From: Pyropia yezoensis
Lineage: Eukaryota; Rhodophyta; Bangiophyceae; Bangiales; Bangiaceae
DNA length: 64,000 bases
Reading direction: 5' to 3'
NCBI GenBank assembly: GCA_009829735.1
Contig: CM020618.1
Location: forward strand, 8,027,119-8,091,118
Shown: one piece after another, positions 1 to 11,800 of the stretch
Numbering within the stretch: position 1 is the stretch's first letter
How the letters are laid out: the number at the start of each line of letters is the position of its first letter
The notes under the pieces: model-generated
Database searches by the model: none
What the model was told of the DNA's origin: nothing
The model's input: the letters and a program-made list of their open reading frames with translations, nothing else
Position numbers and translations under genes: made by a program

Positions 1-533
1 CGTGTGCCGCCGCCGCCACCACCACCGCCGCCGCCGCCGACACCGTCAAGCACGCCGCTGATGACACCTTTGTAACGCCCGCCGGTGCACGCGTAGTTGC
101 CGGGCTACCACGCCCCGGTGCGTGGCGGGCAGCGACCGCGGACAGACCGGGCGGGCGGGCGGGCGGGCGGGCGGGCGGGCGGGCGGCCGGCGCAGCGACG
201 CGGGGCAGAAGCGACGCGCGGCAGCAGCTCGCGGCGGGAAGAGCGGAGCGGGCTGGCGGCACCCGCACGCGCCCACAGCCCACGGCGCGCCGGCGCGAGG
301 GCAAGCCCCCCTCCCCCCCCCTCCCACAGCCCACGCCCCACGCCGCCCCTCCCGGGCCTGCACGTCGCGAGGGGGTGCCGGTCCAAACGAACACCCCCCC
401 ACACCACCACCGCAAATCGGCGAGGGGGGTGAATCGACCGGAAAACCCAAACTCAAAATAGGCGGCGCTCCCGCCGCGAGCGTCGGCGCGCAGCCAGCGC
501 CTTGCGTGCGTGGCGACCGCCCGCGCCCCTCCT
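1..533. other. Low-complexity GC-rich stretch, no gene supported
   Basis: Every open frame here is proline-, arginine- or glycine-rich and changes frame through microsatellites, so none is credible. The only clear structure is a CGGG tetranucleotide run near 148-186. It may be 3' flank of the glycine-rich gene that ends at 534 on the minus strand. Confidence 0.6.
148..186. repeat. (CGGG)n microsatellite
   Basis: About nine tandem CGGG units in a row. The G-rich strand could form a quadruplex. The length is not a multiple of three, so it shifts every frame that crosses it. Confidence 0.9.
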
Positions 534-1715
534 CTACGCGTTGGGGTGCGCGCGCCAGGCGCGTAGGAGGGAGGCCCCGCCCCGCGCCCCTTCCGCATCC
601 GGTGGGTTGGTAAAATCACACCCCAGCTCTCCCACCGGATAAGGCCGGAAGCCACCATTGCATCGATACAACGTGTCTCCCCCAGCGCTCGCGGGTTGCC
701 GTGGCGGGTCGCTGTTGGTGCCGGCGCAGCGCCACCGCCCTGTCGCCTCCCTGCCCCCGCCCCATCCTGTCTCTCGTTCCATCCACTTCGCCGCCCAACA
801 TAGTGTCATTGCCCCCGGTCGCACGTACCTGTCTGCTGCTGTCCCCGCGCGAAGGCGCTTGGTCCCACCCCCGCTGGTGGCCGCCGCACCGGAGGCCGCT
901 GCGCCGGCAGACCCCTCTCCCCCAGCCACTCGCAGGTGGTTCTGTCGCCGCGCCGCCTCGTCGTCAGGCCGCTCTGCCACCGCCGCATCTTCTGGTAACG
1001 ACAAGCCATCTGCACCAACCACGGTGTCAGCCGCCCAAACACCGCCGCTGTGACCGTCGCAGCCGCCGCGGCCGCGGCCGCCGCCACCGCCGCCGCCACC
1101 GCCGCCACTGCCGCCACTGCCGCCGTCACCTCCGCCGCCGCGGTCGGCGTCCTTGCCACCCCCATGGCCGCCACCACTGTCGTGCTCCCTGCCGCCCTCG
1201 GCCGTTGCTGCGGGGAGCCGCCCCCCGCTGGCTTGGTCTGGCGCGCCGCCATCCTCTCTCTCTCGCTCTGATGCCGCCGTCAGGCGGCCAGGTGTGGCGG
1301 CGTCGGCCACCGCTGCGGCTGCCGTCTTGCCGCAGAGCACCCCCGCCTGGCGCTTGTGGCTGAGGAGGGCGGCGGCGGCGCCTCCCAGGGCCAGCATCCC
1401 ACTGCTGATGCCGCTCCCCTGATCGACGTGGGGCGGGCCGTCCAGGGATGTGAGCTCTTTCTCCCCGACGCTCTCGCTGCTGCCGCCACCCCCGCCACCG
1501 TCGTCGCCGCCGGTACCGCCACCGCTGCTGGTGGAGGGCGGCGAGGGGGACACCCGCCCGTGGGGGTGGCCTTGTTTATGGTTGTCGGGCGAGGCACCCG
1601 TTGGGACCGCTGCCATCGCTGCCGGGGAGCCCCCAGGACTGCTGCTGCTGTCACTGCTCCCACCACCGCGCTGGCCGGCAGTGTCGTTGCTGCCGCTGCG
1701 GAGAGGGACTGTCAT
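534..1715 (-). CDS. Glycine/serine-rich hypothetical protein
   Basis: A 393-codon open frame on the minus strand. The ATG lies in an ideal eukaryotic context (CCACCATGAC). The first third is Ser/Gly/Pro-rich with acidic patches and an SSDSSSS stretch (about residues 20-27). The middle carries a run of more than ten glycines encoded by CCG/CCGCCA microsatellite DNA. The C-terminal 100 residues are more complex, with several Trp and Cys residues. No signal peptide, membrane segment or known domain is recognised. Other long frames overlap it on both strands, as expected at this GC content, so the start context is the main support. It could be an exon of a disordered nuclear protein or non-coding. 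Function unknown. Confidence 0.35.
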   Translation of the reverse strand: MTVPLRSGSNDTAGQRGGGSSDSSSSPGGSPAAMAAVPTGASPDNHKQGHPHGRVSPSPPSTSSGGGTGGDDGGGGGGSSESVGEKELTSLDGPPHVDQGSGISSGMLALGGAAAALLSHKRQAGVLCGKTAAAAVADAATPGRLTAASEREREDGGAPDQASGGRLPAATAEGGREHDSGGGHGGGKDADRGGGGDGGSGGSGGGGGGGGGGRGRGGCDGHSGGVWAADTVVGADGLSLPEDAAVAERPDDEAARRQNHLRVAGGEGSAGAAASGAAATSGGGTKRLRAGTAADRYVRPGAMTLCWAAKWMERETGWGGGREATGRWRCAGTNSDPPRQPASAGGDTLYRCNGGFRPYPVGELGCDFTNPPDAEGARGGASLLRAWRAHPNA

Positions 1716-3565
1716 GGTGGCCCGCCCCGGGGGGGGCTGCCGGTCAGTACAAGGGTGTTAGAAAGGGTGGGCGTGTGGCGCAACCCACAACCGCCTTGTC
1801 GTTGGCTGCGGCTTGACGGCCTCCACGGCGGCCCCAACGGCTGTGGTAGGAGGAATGGCAGACGGTGGTCGGGAGTACAGGCGGCGGTGGAGCGGCCGTG
1901 GTCGAAGGGGTGGGGAGGGTTTGCCGATTGCGGTCGTTGCCGTTTGGCGACGACCCCCTCCTCGCCTCCCACTCGTCCCTGTTCACCCGCATGGTACGCA
2001 CGTGTCCACCCATCCAGAAACCTCCAGCCCTCCCCTCCCGTTCCCTCTCCGTCGGTTCATGGGCGCTCGTCCAGGATGTACCGTGGCGGACGGCACGGCC
2101 GTGCCGTCCGTGGGGGGCCGGCGCGGGCCTTGTCCACCCCGCGTGCTGCTCATGGCGGCCATGGCGGTTACGGGCCTGCTTAAATTTAATCCACGAGCAG
2201 CCCGGGCAGAGCCGTGCATGTCAGGAGGAGAAGGGTGACCATCGCCCCCGGTGATGTCGCAGCGTGCGAGCAGACTGCATTTGCGGCGAACCCCCCCCCC
2301 CCCCCCACCGCTGCTGGTTCATTTCTCCCTCGGACGGGTGGGCGGAGCTACTGCTCGCCGTCCACTGGCTGCCCACGCCGCCACCCAGCTGGGCGCGGTC
2401 ATTGTGCTGCCCCTTACCGGCGCCTTCCCCCTCCTCTACTTTGCCACCCGTGTCCTCGGCTCGCCACTGGAACTGCGGCTGTCACCCCATTTACGGGCGG
2501 AGACGCCCTCGCCTGGGTGCTCCGCAACACCTGAGCGGCTGTGGGCGTGGTGAAAAGAGCCTTGGAGACGTGAGCCCACTTTGCCGATGGCTACATAGCT
2601 TCTATCGATAAAACCGTAGCGGAAGTGCGGCGAGCGGCGTTCCACGCACCTCGGCTTCAGGTGCACGGCCTCGCGACGTCAGACGAGCTATATAGCTCGG
2701 AGGGGTGACGGTCTGTTTGCTGGTGGGGAACAAGCGCGCTCCTCAGCGTACTCTGGGGAGTACTGAAAAATAGTTGAACCAAGTGGATCCGTGCAAGGAG
2801 CAATCATGGGATCCTTCAATGAGAATAGGAGGGCTACTAGTACCACTTTCGATCCCCTTCTGGCGGCAGTCGCCGTCGTCTCCGTGGTCGACGATAGGCC
2901 GCGTGGGTCCAATTTGTAGGTTGGAGGTGAGTACAACGTGCTTGCACACGGACGACCTCCTCGAAGTCGCCTTGTGGCTGCACCGCGCCTGCTGCGGCAA
3001 TGGACAGAGTATTGTTTCCTAGCGACGATGGTGCTGTCCGCTCTGCAGCTGTAGTCGCCTGCCAGCAGCATGTCTCGGTGCTACGTACACGCGGGCAGCT
3101 GAGTCCCTCCCGCAGTCGATGCGCGAGGTGATTGTTTTGGTACGTTCTGGCTCTGTTCTCGGTGCAGGTGACCTCCATCCCCCCCCCCCCCTTGATGACC
3201 ACTAAACGACAAGCATATACCTGAACCTCCAATGGAGGACGGATGATCCACGTTTTGTCTGAGGGGCATGACACGCAACGCCCATGCTTGGGTGATCTTA
3301 GCGCTTCTGGGCCTGCCTTGTGGGCCGTGCGCCCTTCGCGCCGACTTTGGTTGCTGACTTGTCCTCCGCACTGCGCCCCCCATCCTGCCCATCTCCCCGT
3401 TCTGAATGTGCCCGCTGCGTCTCCCTTTTGTCAAACGGCAGCGTTGGCGCCATTTGCTCCAAACCCGGTTGCACAGGACGACGGCGGGGTTGGACGTGGT
3501 CCGCATGGACACCCACTGCCACCAGGGACCCACCGCCACCAGGGCGGCGACGGGACACGCGGCAG
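1716..3565. other. No confident gene; mixed-composition intergenic DNA
   Basis: Short frames on both strands lack recognisable domains. A C-run lies near 2290-2306. The segment about 2540-3240 is less GC-rich than its surroundings and holds no long frame. I see no RNA gene or mobile element. Confidence 0.5.
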
Positions 3566-4160
3566 CTATCGGTGGAGGTGGGGTGGGGGGAGGGGGTGAG
3601 CTTTGCGCTGTGGGAGGGGGGGGGTGCCGGCGCCAGCCAATGGCGGGGAGGGGGGGGGGGGAGGGGGTGCCGGCGCCAGCCAATAACGGGGTTGCTGGGA
3701 GGGGGCCGACGCCAGCACCAGCACCGCCGTCAAGCGATCGTGGATATGGAGGGTGGCGTCGGGGGAAAGCGCGCCGAGATCGCCGGTAGCGAAGTAGCCG
3801 TCGGGAGTGAGCTGCAGGGGAGTGATGGCAAAGCCCGCAGGGGAGGGGGAAGGGCGTGGGGATGGCTCCCCGTCGGAAGACGGAGGCGGAAGACGGGGGG
3901 CCACCCCTCCATGGCCGTTGCTGCTGTTGCCGCTGCCGTCGCCGCTGCCGTCGCTGTCCGCGGTGCCGCCGACCGTGAGCCGCGCCAGCAGCGTCTGCAC
4001 CGACGAGTGCGCGGGCGGCAGCGTCGCGTCGACGCAGTGCTAGGCCGCGCGCGTGAAGCTGTAGTAGCCGGGGTTTGCCGTGGCATCTGGTCAGGCGTGC
4101 GCGGGAACCGCAGGGCCGGATAGTGCGCGGCTGGGACGTCATCGTGGAGGAGACGGGCTG
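3566..4160 (-). pseudogene. Decayed ANL-superfamily (acyl-CoA synthetase-like) fragment
   Basis: The minus-strand frame ending at 3566 contains DGYFATGDLGALSPDATLHI followed by HDR. This matches the late core motif of adenylate-forming enzymes (long-chain acyl-CoA synthetases and relatives), in which a TGD motif is followed by a short beta turn and the hinge Asp-Arg. The usual catalytic-loop lysine after DR is not visible: LTAVLVLA follows. The frame reads back through NPGYYSFTRAA but is interrupted by a TAG at 4040-4042. Further upstream, plausible sequence (VPAAHYPALRFPRTPDQM) lies in another frame. The rest of a roughly 600-residue enzyme is absent. This looks like a host pseudogene piece; an exon of a spliced gene is less likely given the stop and frame change. 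Confidence 0.45.
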
Positions 4161-4959
4161 TCGGCGTGGCACTTTGCGGACTACGACGGCGCCCCACCTC
4201 ATCGCCCCTTACCTAGCAGTGTGTCGCGCTCTGTACACACGCGGTAGGATAAAGTCGCCAGTCCCTTTCCAAGACGCCGGCGCCGCGTTCTGGCGGCGCG
4301 CCTTCTCTGTGTCCTCGGTGGAACGCGCCCAAGCCGCCTAGGCAAGCCACCACTGGTCTCAGCCGCCGTATCTAGACAGAGGCAGAGAAAGCGGTGGTGC
4401 TCCCACATTGGCCTGGGGACCTGTGGAGCCCCTCGTCCCCCGACTGGAGTGTCGACAAACCATCCGTGCGGGACAAACCACCCGTGCGCGGGCCTGCGTA
4501 TGGCAAGGTGTGGTGACGCGTGGGGACGGCAGACATGTGCGCGCGGTGGGTCCGGGGGCGACCGACCACCCTGCCCATCACTGCGGCGGGGTGCTTATGT
4601 TTCAACGCGTTGCTGCGGCCGCGGCCGCGGCTCGCCGGCCTGCATGCAGCAAAGCAAAGAACTGTGTCTCTCCTGCCGCTTCATTCCGCCTTTACAACAT
4701 GGGTGGCCCCCACACAAAGCAGCACCGACCCCCCCCCCCCCCTCCATCCACACACATACCCACACACACACACAAACAAAAGAGTAAGGTAAGGTCACGC
4801 CCAGAGGCGCCCGCAACACACAGGGCGACTCGGGGCGCGGCAGACGCAGCGCCCCACCTGCCGGGTCGGGCTGTCATCCCCCCCCCAAGTCTACCCCCCT
4901 CGCCTGCCCGGCAGGCCGCCACGGGGCGTCCAAAAGAGCAGCCCACCCCCTCAAGTCCA
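4161..4959. other. Non-coding interval with C-run and (CA)n
   Basis: It contains a poly-C tract near 4730-4743 followed at once by a CA-rich microsatellite (about 4750-4780). No frame has convincing composition. It is probably the 3' flank of the minus-strand gene ending at 4960. Confidence 0.55.
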
Positions 4960-5832
4960 CTAGGTGGTTGGCGCGTACCGCAGCGCCCGGCGGGTACGGT
5001 GGTCCATCGCCGGCGTGGCCACCGCCGTCGTGCGGCGCACCATGAGCCGCCGCCACGACGCCGGGGTCCCCCCCCCCCCCGACGACGCCCCCGCCGCCGC
5101 CGCCGGCGACGGCCGCCCCCCCGTCGTCAGAGGGCTGGCGCTGCCTGGCAAGAGGCCCACCATGGCCGAGCCGCCGCCCAACCCCCCAAGAGGACGCACC
5201 CACCCCGCAGCCCCCGCCCCCGCCGCCGTCGCGGGCGACGACGCCGGGTGGCCAAACGCCGGGTCCATCGCCGCCAGCTGCCCGCGGGTGGCGGGCGCCA
5301 GCTCATCCTGCACCAGCAGCCGCACCACGGGCGGCAGCACGTCGGGCGGCGGCGGCGACACGGCGGCCGCGCCGCCCCCCCCGCCTCCCCCCCCCCACCG
5401 CCAGATGCGGCGGACCGACTTGCCCACCGACGCGGTGAGGGAGTCCCCCACCGACGGCGACACGTCCGCGTCCGCGACCGCGTCCGCGTCCGCGACCGCG
5501 CCGGCGGTGGCGGCGGGCGCGGGGGCGGCGACGGCCGCGGGGAGCTCGTCGCGGTAGTCGGGGCGGGCGGCGAGCAGCCGGAGGGCCCCCGCCACCGCCG
5601 CCACCACCCCCGCCGGCCAGGGGGTGTGGCCGGGGCAGAGCGCGTCGGCGGCAAGGACGTCCAGGTGCGGGGACGCCCAGCCGACGCCGTCAAAGCCCGC
5701 CGCCACCAGCGCCACGTACCGCGCCTGCACGGCAGGCGCGCCGAGGCGGTGGGACAGCTCCAGGACGCCACGGAAGTGGCGCACCCACGCCGGGGGGGGG
5801 GGGGCCGCCGTCCGCACCCCGCCCACAGCGGG

Positions 5833-5866
<34 letters not shown>

Positions 5867-6684
5867 GGCGTCCGGAGGGGCGTCTCTGGCCGCGCAGCAC
5901 CGGCGCTGCCGTCTGCCGCCGCCGCCGCCGTGTCCCCACCACCCGCGGGGGTGGCCGCGTCCGCCGCTGCCGCCGCGCGCGTGTCGGCAAGCGCTTCGAG
6001 AAAGGCGTCAAAGGCGGCGTGGCTGGCCAGCGGCAGCCGCACCAGCACCGCCCGCGGCGGCAACGACGCGGCGCCCGCGGCCGCCCCCCCCCCCGTCGCC
6101 CCCGCCCCCGCGGCCGCCCCCGCCCCCGACCCCGCCCCCACTCCCGCCGTGGCCGCACCGGCGATCGGCGCCACCGGCAGCGGCAGCCGCCCCGGCCGTC
6201 GTCCCCCCGCGGCCGCGACGGCGGCGGCGGCGGCCGGCTCGACGGGGCGGCCCTCTGCGCGGGCCACCACCGCCGACACGACGGCGCAGAGGAGGAGGTC
6301 CTCCCGCACCGACCCCGCCAGCACCGTGCGGGTGCGGCCGCCGGGCACGCCCGCGCCCACCCGGTGGACGGTGACAGTGGCGGCCGCGTCGGCCGCCCCC
6401 GCCGCGGGGGGGGCCACCCCAATGTCCAGCTTGGGCACCCGCAGCAGCCGCCGCCGAGGCCGCAGCGCCGCCGTCGCCGCCGCCGCCGCACCCGCCGCCC
6501 CGCCCGCACCCGCACCCGCACCCGTATCCGCACCCGACGGCGCCGTCGTTGTCGTTGCCGCCCCCATCGGCGCCGCCGCCGCGTCGGCCGCCGCCGCGCC
6601 CGCCGTGCCGGTGGTGCCCCCAACGGTGGCGGGGGGGGGCGACGCCGGCTCCCCCGACGCGGCGCGCTTGCGGGACTGCGGCAT
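4960..6684 (-). CDS. Alanine-rich protein with weak BTB/POZ-like C-terminal half
   Basis: A 574-residue minus-strand frame. I chose the ATG at 6684 (context GGCACCATGC) rather than the upstream GTG. The N-terminus (MPQSRKRA) is basic and could be a nuclear signal. About residues 73-90 read LRPRRRLLRVPKLDIGV; about 125-141 read REDLLLCAVVSAVVARA. Residues about 211-236 (AVLVRLPLASHAAFDAFLEA) and 298-335 (HFRGVLELSHRLGAPAVQAR) resemble the last strand and helices of BTB/POZ domains, where 'aF..fL' is followed by 'vL.La..l..p.l...c'. These blocks are separated by Ala/Gly low-complexity linkers. The resemblance is by eye and weak. The gene is divergent to the coiled-coil gene at 8872, sharing about 2.2 kb of upstream DNA. 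Confidence 0.6.
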
Positions 6685-8290
6685 GGTGCCGGCCACACCC
6701 GACGGGCGCGGGCGCCTCGGATCGACGACCGCGCACCCCCGTCAAGCGCAAGGGGGGGGGTGGGGGGGGGGGGGGGGAGGGGGGGGCGGAAGGGTGTGCG
6801 CGCGCGGCGAGGAGGCGGGGGGTGCGGGGCCGCGGTACGTACGTACCGCCCCGCCCGCGCCGGGCCGCCAACGGCGGCACAGACAAGAAAAAAAGGTGGA
6901 CAAGGCGGGACGGTGGGGATGGGGGCGAGCGCCGTGCGCGGGGCGTGCGCACTCGGTGAGCGCGGCGCGGGGTGCGCAAGGCACAGAGAAGCTTCTCTTC
7001 GAAGATGGGGGACGCGGCGGGCCGTCGGAGGCAGGGGCCAGACCCAGCGATGAGCGGCGGCGCGTAGCTATGGTGGGGGGGGGGGCGGACACACAGCCCC
7101 GCGCGCGCCGTCGCCGCCAGGCACGGGGGGGGCACCCGTCGATGGGCGCGGCGCCCGTTGGGCGGAGCAAAGCGGGGGCGGGCGGGAGGGGACGGCGGTT
7201 GACCTGGCGGGAAAGGGAAGCGCCAGCGGGGGGGGAGGGGGGGTGGAGTGCCCGCCGCGCGCGCGGCACTCGTAGCCAAACCGCCACGCGGCGCGCGCAG
7301 GGCGGCGGCCTGGCGGGAGTCGGGTCGGCGCCAAGAGCGTTCTTGTGGGGGGGGGGGCACGGCTGGGGCACGGCGTGTGCCCTTTGCAGCCTGCACTGAC
7401 AAACAGGAAGGGGCAAGGGGGGGGGGGGGTGGGGGGGGGATCCGACCGCGCCGCGAGCGCGCGGAGAGGCGCAGCAGCCGCCGAGGGGCCTGCCGACCGC
7501 CGCGAAAAAAGTCCGTCGAGGGAGGCCCCCCCCCTGCTGTAGTCGACCGTGACGCGTGACCGTCCCCGTGCCCAGGGGCGAGGCCGCCACGCTCTTTGTC
7601 ATAGGCGAGCCGCGGCAAACCTCGGCAGGGACTCTTTTCAGATACATCAAATACATAGGGAATTTTTCTATTTACAGCAGTGGATGTTTGAATTACCCAT
7701 TCGAGAGAAATAGTTGTCAGGCCGGGACCATACTGACTGGTGCAGTGAGTGTCTGTCCCCCCCTGATCCAGCCAGTCACCGCGGGGTCTTTGCAGCCAGA
7801 TGCCATTCTGGACGAACGCACACCAGTTGGCAGGATGCCCAGTGCGATCGCAGGCGAGGGGCCCGTCACGTGTTGCTGGGTGGCATCGTGGCTCTTCCAG
7901 CACAAAGCCCAATCGAGGAACCTGTGCATTTGTTGTTCCACAGGAACGTACAAAAGAGTCATCCGGTGCCTTTTCGGCGGGGGGGGTGACAGAGTGCTTG
8001 TACGATCTGCTTGCAGTGCGGCCAGCACACGCGCGTGGAGGCACACCTTTGTCTGTTGGTTTGGACCAAAAGTAGCATTACGGTGGAGAGATTGTCGATC
8101 AACGGAACGCGAAAGCCCGGTGGACTGCGCCCTGTGGCTTGTGGCTCCATGAGCCTGCGAGGGGCGCGTCTCAATCGGATTTAGAGCCGGGGCCCCCCAC
8201 GCGATGTGTCCCTGCCGTCAGTTGTGCATTCAGTGCGCCCTACACCGCACGCGCCGCCGCCACGATACCGCCCGCACGGGTGTCGCCTGG

Positions 8291-8291
<1 letters not shown>

Positions 8292-8343
<52 letters not shown>
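8292..8343 (+). repeat. Uninterrupted poly(G) tract, 52 nt
   Basis: Fifty-two consecutive G residues, followed after one T by seven more. It lies about 530 bp upstream of the coiled-coil gene. Tracts this long should form quadruplexes and are hard to sequence, so the exact length is uncertain. Confidence 0.9.
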
Positions 8344-8344
<1 letters not shown>

Positions 8345-8578
8345 GGGGGGGTGTCGCCGCGGCGTCGCGCCGACGACACAGCCGCGGTGGTAGGCGCCGC
8401 CGGCTGACCCCGCTGGAGGCCGCGCCTTGGCCGACGCGTCCCGGCTCCTTGGTCGCCACCCCCTGGGTTGTCTTGCGCTGGCGGCCGCGGCGGGCGAGGC
8501 TGGTGTGGCACCGTGGCCCTTCCCCACGTCCGACACCCCCCCCGGCCCCTCGCCGCCCGTGCCTCTCTCTTTTCCTCT

Positions 8579-8606
8579 CCCCCCCCCCCCCCCCCCCCCC
8601 CCCCCC
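8579..8606 (+). repeat. Poly(C) tract, 28 nt
   Basis: Twenty-eight C residues, the complementary counterpart of the G tract 240 bp upstream. A further C-rich stretch (8816-8853) runs almost up to the ATG of the coiled-coil gene and would lie in its 5' leader or promoter. Confidence 0.9.
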
Positions 8607-8871
8607 ATCCCTGCAACACCCACCCACACCGCCGACCGCGGCGGACGCGTCCACGTCGTCCCGTCGGTGTCGGCCGCCACGGCACGGGGACGCTCGGCTG
8701 GGCCGCCAGGCTGGCCCGCCGTGCGCCTGCCCCTTGAACCCGGTTGGGGAGCCCCGCCGTATCCCTGCTCCGTCCCTCCGTCCGTCCGTCCCCTTCCCCT
8801 TTACGTCTAGTCCCCCCTCCCCCCCCCCCCCCCCCCCCTAACCCCCCCCCCCCGTCCCGTTCACGGGCACG

Positions 8872-11800
8872 ATGGGAGATCCCGCCAGTCCTGATGCCCG
8901 TATGGGCAGCCCCGGGGCTGCCCCCCCCCGCTCGCCCGATGAGTCGGCGGGGGAGCAGGACTGGCAGCGGCGGGCGGTGACCGCCGAGGTGGCGGCCGCC
9001 CAGATGAACGTCCGCCTGGAGCGGGCGGAGGCGTACACGTCCAAGGCCCGCGGGGAGGCTGCGGACGCGGACCTCCGCGCCGCCGACGCGATGGAGCTGG
9101 CCGAGCAGATGCGCCGCCGCGCGCGCGACGCGGCGGCGGTGACGGCAGAGATCAAGGGGGAGCTGGCGCAGGGGGAGGCGACCGCCGCGGCGGCGGCGTC
9201 CACCATCGCGGCGCTCACCACCGACGTGGCCGCCGCGCGGCGGGAGGCGGCCGCCGCAGACGGCCGCGCCGACTATGCGGGAGGGGAGGCCGCCGCGCTG
9301 CGGGCGCAGCTGGCCGCCGCGTCTGGCCGGGTGGAGGAGCTGGACCGCCGCGTCGCGGCGGCCGCCGCCGCAGAGGAGGCGGCCGCGGCGTCTGCCGCAG
9401 AGGTGGACCGCCTCACCGCCGCGGTGGCGGCGGCCGACGCGGCGACGGCCGACAAGGTGGCGGCTGCCGAGGCGGCAGGGGCGGACAAGGTGGCCGCGGC
9501 CGAGGCGGCGGCGGCCAAGCAGCTGGAGGAGGCAGCGGAAAAGCTGGCGGCCGCCGAGGCGGGGGCGGCAGAGCGGGTGGCGGCCGCGCAGGCGGCGGGT
9601 GCGGACAAGCTGGCTGCCGCTGAGGCGGCCGCCGCCACCGCGGCCGCCGACGCGGCCGCCCTCCGTGCCCGCGCCGAGGCAGCCGAGGCGGCGGCCGAGG
9701 CGGCCACCGCGGCCGCTGGCCGCGCAGACGCGGCCGACGCTGCCGCCGCCGCCGCGACGGCGCAGGCTGAGGAGGCCACCGCCGCCGCGGCGGCGGCGGC
9801 GGCCGACAAGGCGGCGGCCGCCGAGGCAGACGCCGCGGCGGCCGTGGCGGCCGCCCGTGCCGAGGCGGCCGACCTCCGCGACCGCGTGGAACGGGCAGAA
9901 GCGGCGGCGGCAGACGCGGCGCGTCGCGCCGACGGCGCGACGACGGCCGCAGAGGAGGCGGCGGCGGCCAAGGCGCAGGCCGACGCTGCCGCCGCGTCAG
10001 CCGTGGAGGCTGCAAAGGCTGACGCTGCCGCCGCGGTGGCGGCTGCGCAAGCCGACGCTGCGGTGGCGCGCGAGGCCGCCGCCACCGCCGCCGCCGAGGT
10101 GGACCGCCTCGCGGCTGCCGCGGCATCGGCCGAGGCGGCCGCGGCTGGCGCCACCGCGGACCGGGAGGTGGTGGCCTCCCGCGAGCGCGAGGTGGCGGCC
10201 GACAAGGCGGCCGTCGAGGCCGAGGCGGCCACCCTGCGGCAGCAGCTAGCAGAGGCTTCGGCGGCTAAGGCCGCTGCAGAGGAGGAGGTAGAGGCTCAGC
10301 GTGGGGCGGCTGCCGCCGCAACGCGGCAGGTGGCGGACCTCGAGGCCACATCGGTGTCGCTGCGGTCCGAGCTGGACTCTGAGGCGGGCGCCAAGGCGGC
10401 CGCGTCGGCGGCGGTGGACGCGGAGCGGGCAACGGCCGCCGCGTTGGCCGATGAAAAGGCGGCCGTCGTGGCGGATGCCGATGACCTTCGATCGCAGCTG
10501 GCGGCCGCGACCGCCGAACGGGCCGCGGCCGAGGCCGACGTGGCCGCCCAGCAGGCGGCTGCGGCAGCGGCGGCTGATGAAAAGGAAGCGGCCGAGGTGG
10601 CAAAGGCCGCGTTGCAGGAGCAACTGACGGCCGAGGCGGACGCCAAGACCGCGGCCGCCGCGGCCGCCGAAGAGGAGCGAGCTGCGGCGGCGGCTGCCAA
10701 GGCCTCCGCGGCCGCGGCCGAGGCGGTGGCCGCCGACCTGCGCGAGCAGCTAGACGCGGCGGCGGCTGCCAAGGCGGCCGCCGACGAGGCCGTGGCTACC
10801 GAGCGAAGTGCCGTGACGGCGGTGGCGAATGAAAAGGCGGCGGCCGAAGCGGCCGCCGCGGACCTGCGCGCGCAGCTTGATGCTGCCGCCGCAGACCGGA
10901 CGGCCGCGCTTGCCGATGTTGAGGTGCAGCGCACTGCCGCGGCGGCGGCGGCAGAAGAAAAGGCGGCCGTTGACGCGGTCGCCACGGACCTCCAGGCGCG
11001 CCTCGACGCCGAGGCGGCGGCCAAGGAGGCGGCTCGCGCCGACGCTGAGGGCGCGGCCAAGGCCGCTGCCGATGCCGACGCGGCCCGCGCGGGCTTGCAG
11101 TCCCAGCTAGAGTCGGCAGCGGCCGATCACGGGGCCGCCGTAGCCGCCGCGACCGCCGCGGAAGAGGCCAAGGCGGCGGCTGAGGCGGCGACTGAAGCCC
11201 TGCGCGAGGAGCTGGCGGCCGAGGCGGCGGCCAAGGCCGCTGCGGACGAGACCGTCGTGGCCGAGCGTGGCGCCGCGGCGGCGGTGGCGGCCGACAAGGC
11301 TGCCGCCGAGGCCGCTGCGGCTGACTTGCGCGCGCAGCTCGACGCGGCGGTGGCGGCCACGGAGGCCGCGCGCGCAGAGGCGGCGGCGGCGGCCGAGGAG
11401 CGCGCCGCCGCCGCTGCCACCGCTGAGGACCTGCAGGCGAAGCTTGCCGCCGAGGCGGCCGCCCGGGCGGCCGCCACCGATGCAGAGACCGTGCAGCGGG
11501 GCGCTGCGGCGGTTGCGCTGGAGGAGAAGGAGGCGCTGGCGGCGGCTACAGCCGATCTGCAGGCCCGCCTGGACGAGGCGGCGGCGGCAAAGGCCGCCGC
11601 TGAGGACGCCCTGGCCACGGAGCGCGCCGCGTCGGCGGCGGTGGCGGCGGACAAGGCGGCCGCCGACGCAGCTGCCGCCGACCTTAAGGCCCAGTTGGAC
11701 GAGGCGGCGGCAGCTCGGGCGGCTGCCGACGAGGCGGTGGTGGCCCAGCGCGACGTTGCGTCGAGCGTGGCGGCCGACAAGGCGGCGGCTGAGGCCACCG

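Larger units (their letters stand above)
6685..8871. other. Shared upstream region between divergent genes
   Basis: This 2.2 kb separates the minus-strand gene starting at 6684 and the plus-strand gene starting at 8872, so it should hold both promoters. It contains many G or C tracts, including a 52-G run. A block at about 7590-8000 has ordinary base composition; on the minus strand it reads as varied, protein-like sequence (about residues 25-140 of a frame starting near 8044). That could be an unrecognised exon, but no family is recognised. Confidence 0.5.

Noticed and set aside
4408-7053. 881-codon plus-strand open frame
   Set aside because: Arg/Pro/His-rich reading of the opposite strand of the gene at 4960-6684; it crosses C-tracts and the CA microsatellite and has no domain.
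6008-8044. 678-codon minus-strand open frame
   Set aside because: Its downstream half is a shadow frame of the 4960-6684 gene and poly-Pro/poly-Gly DNA. Only about 7590-8000 looks protein-like, noted as a possible exon.
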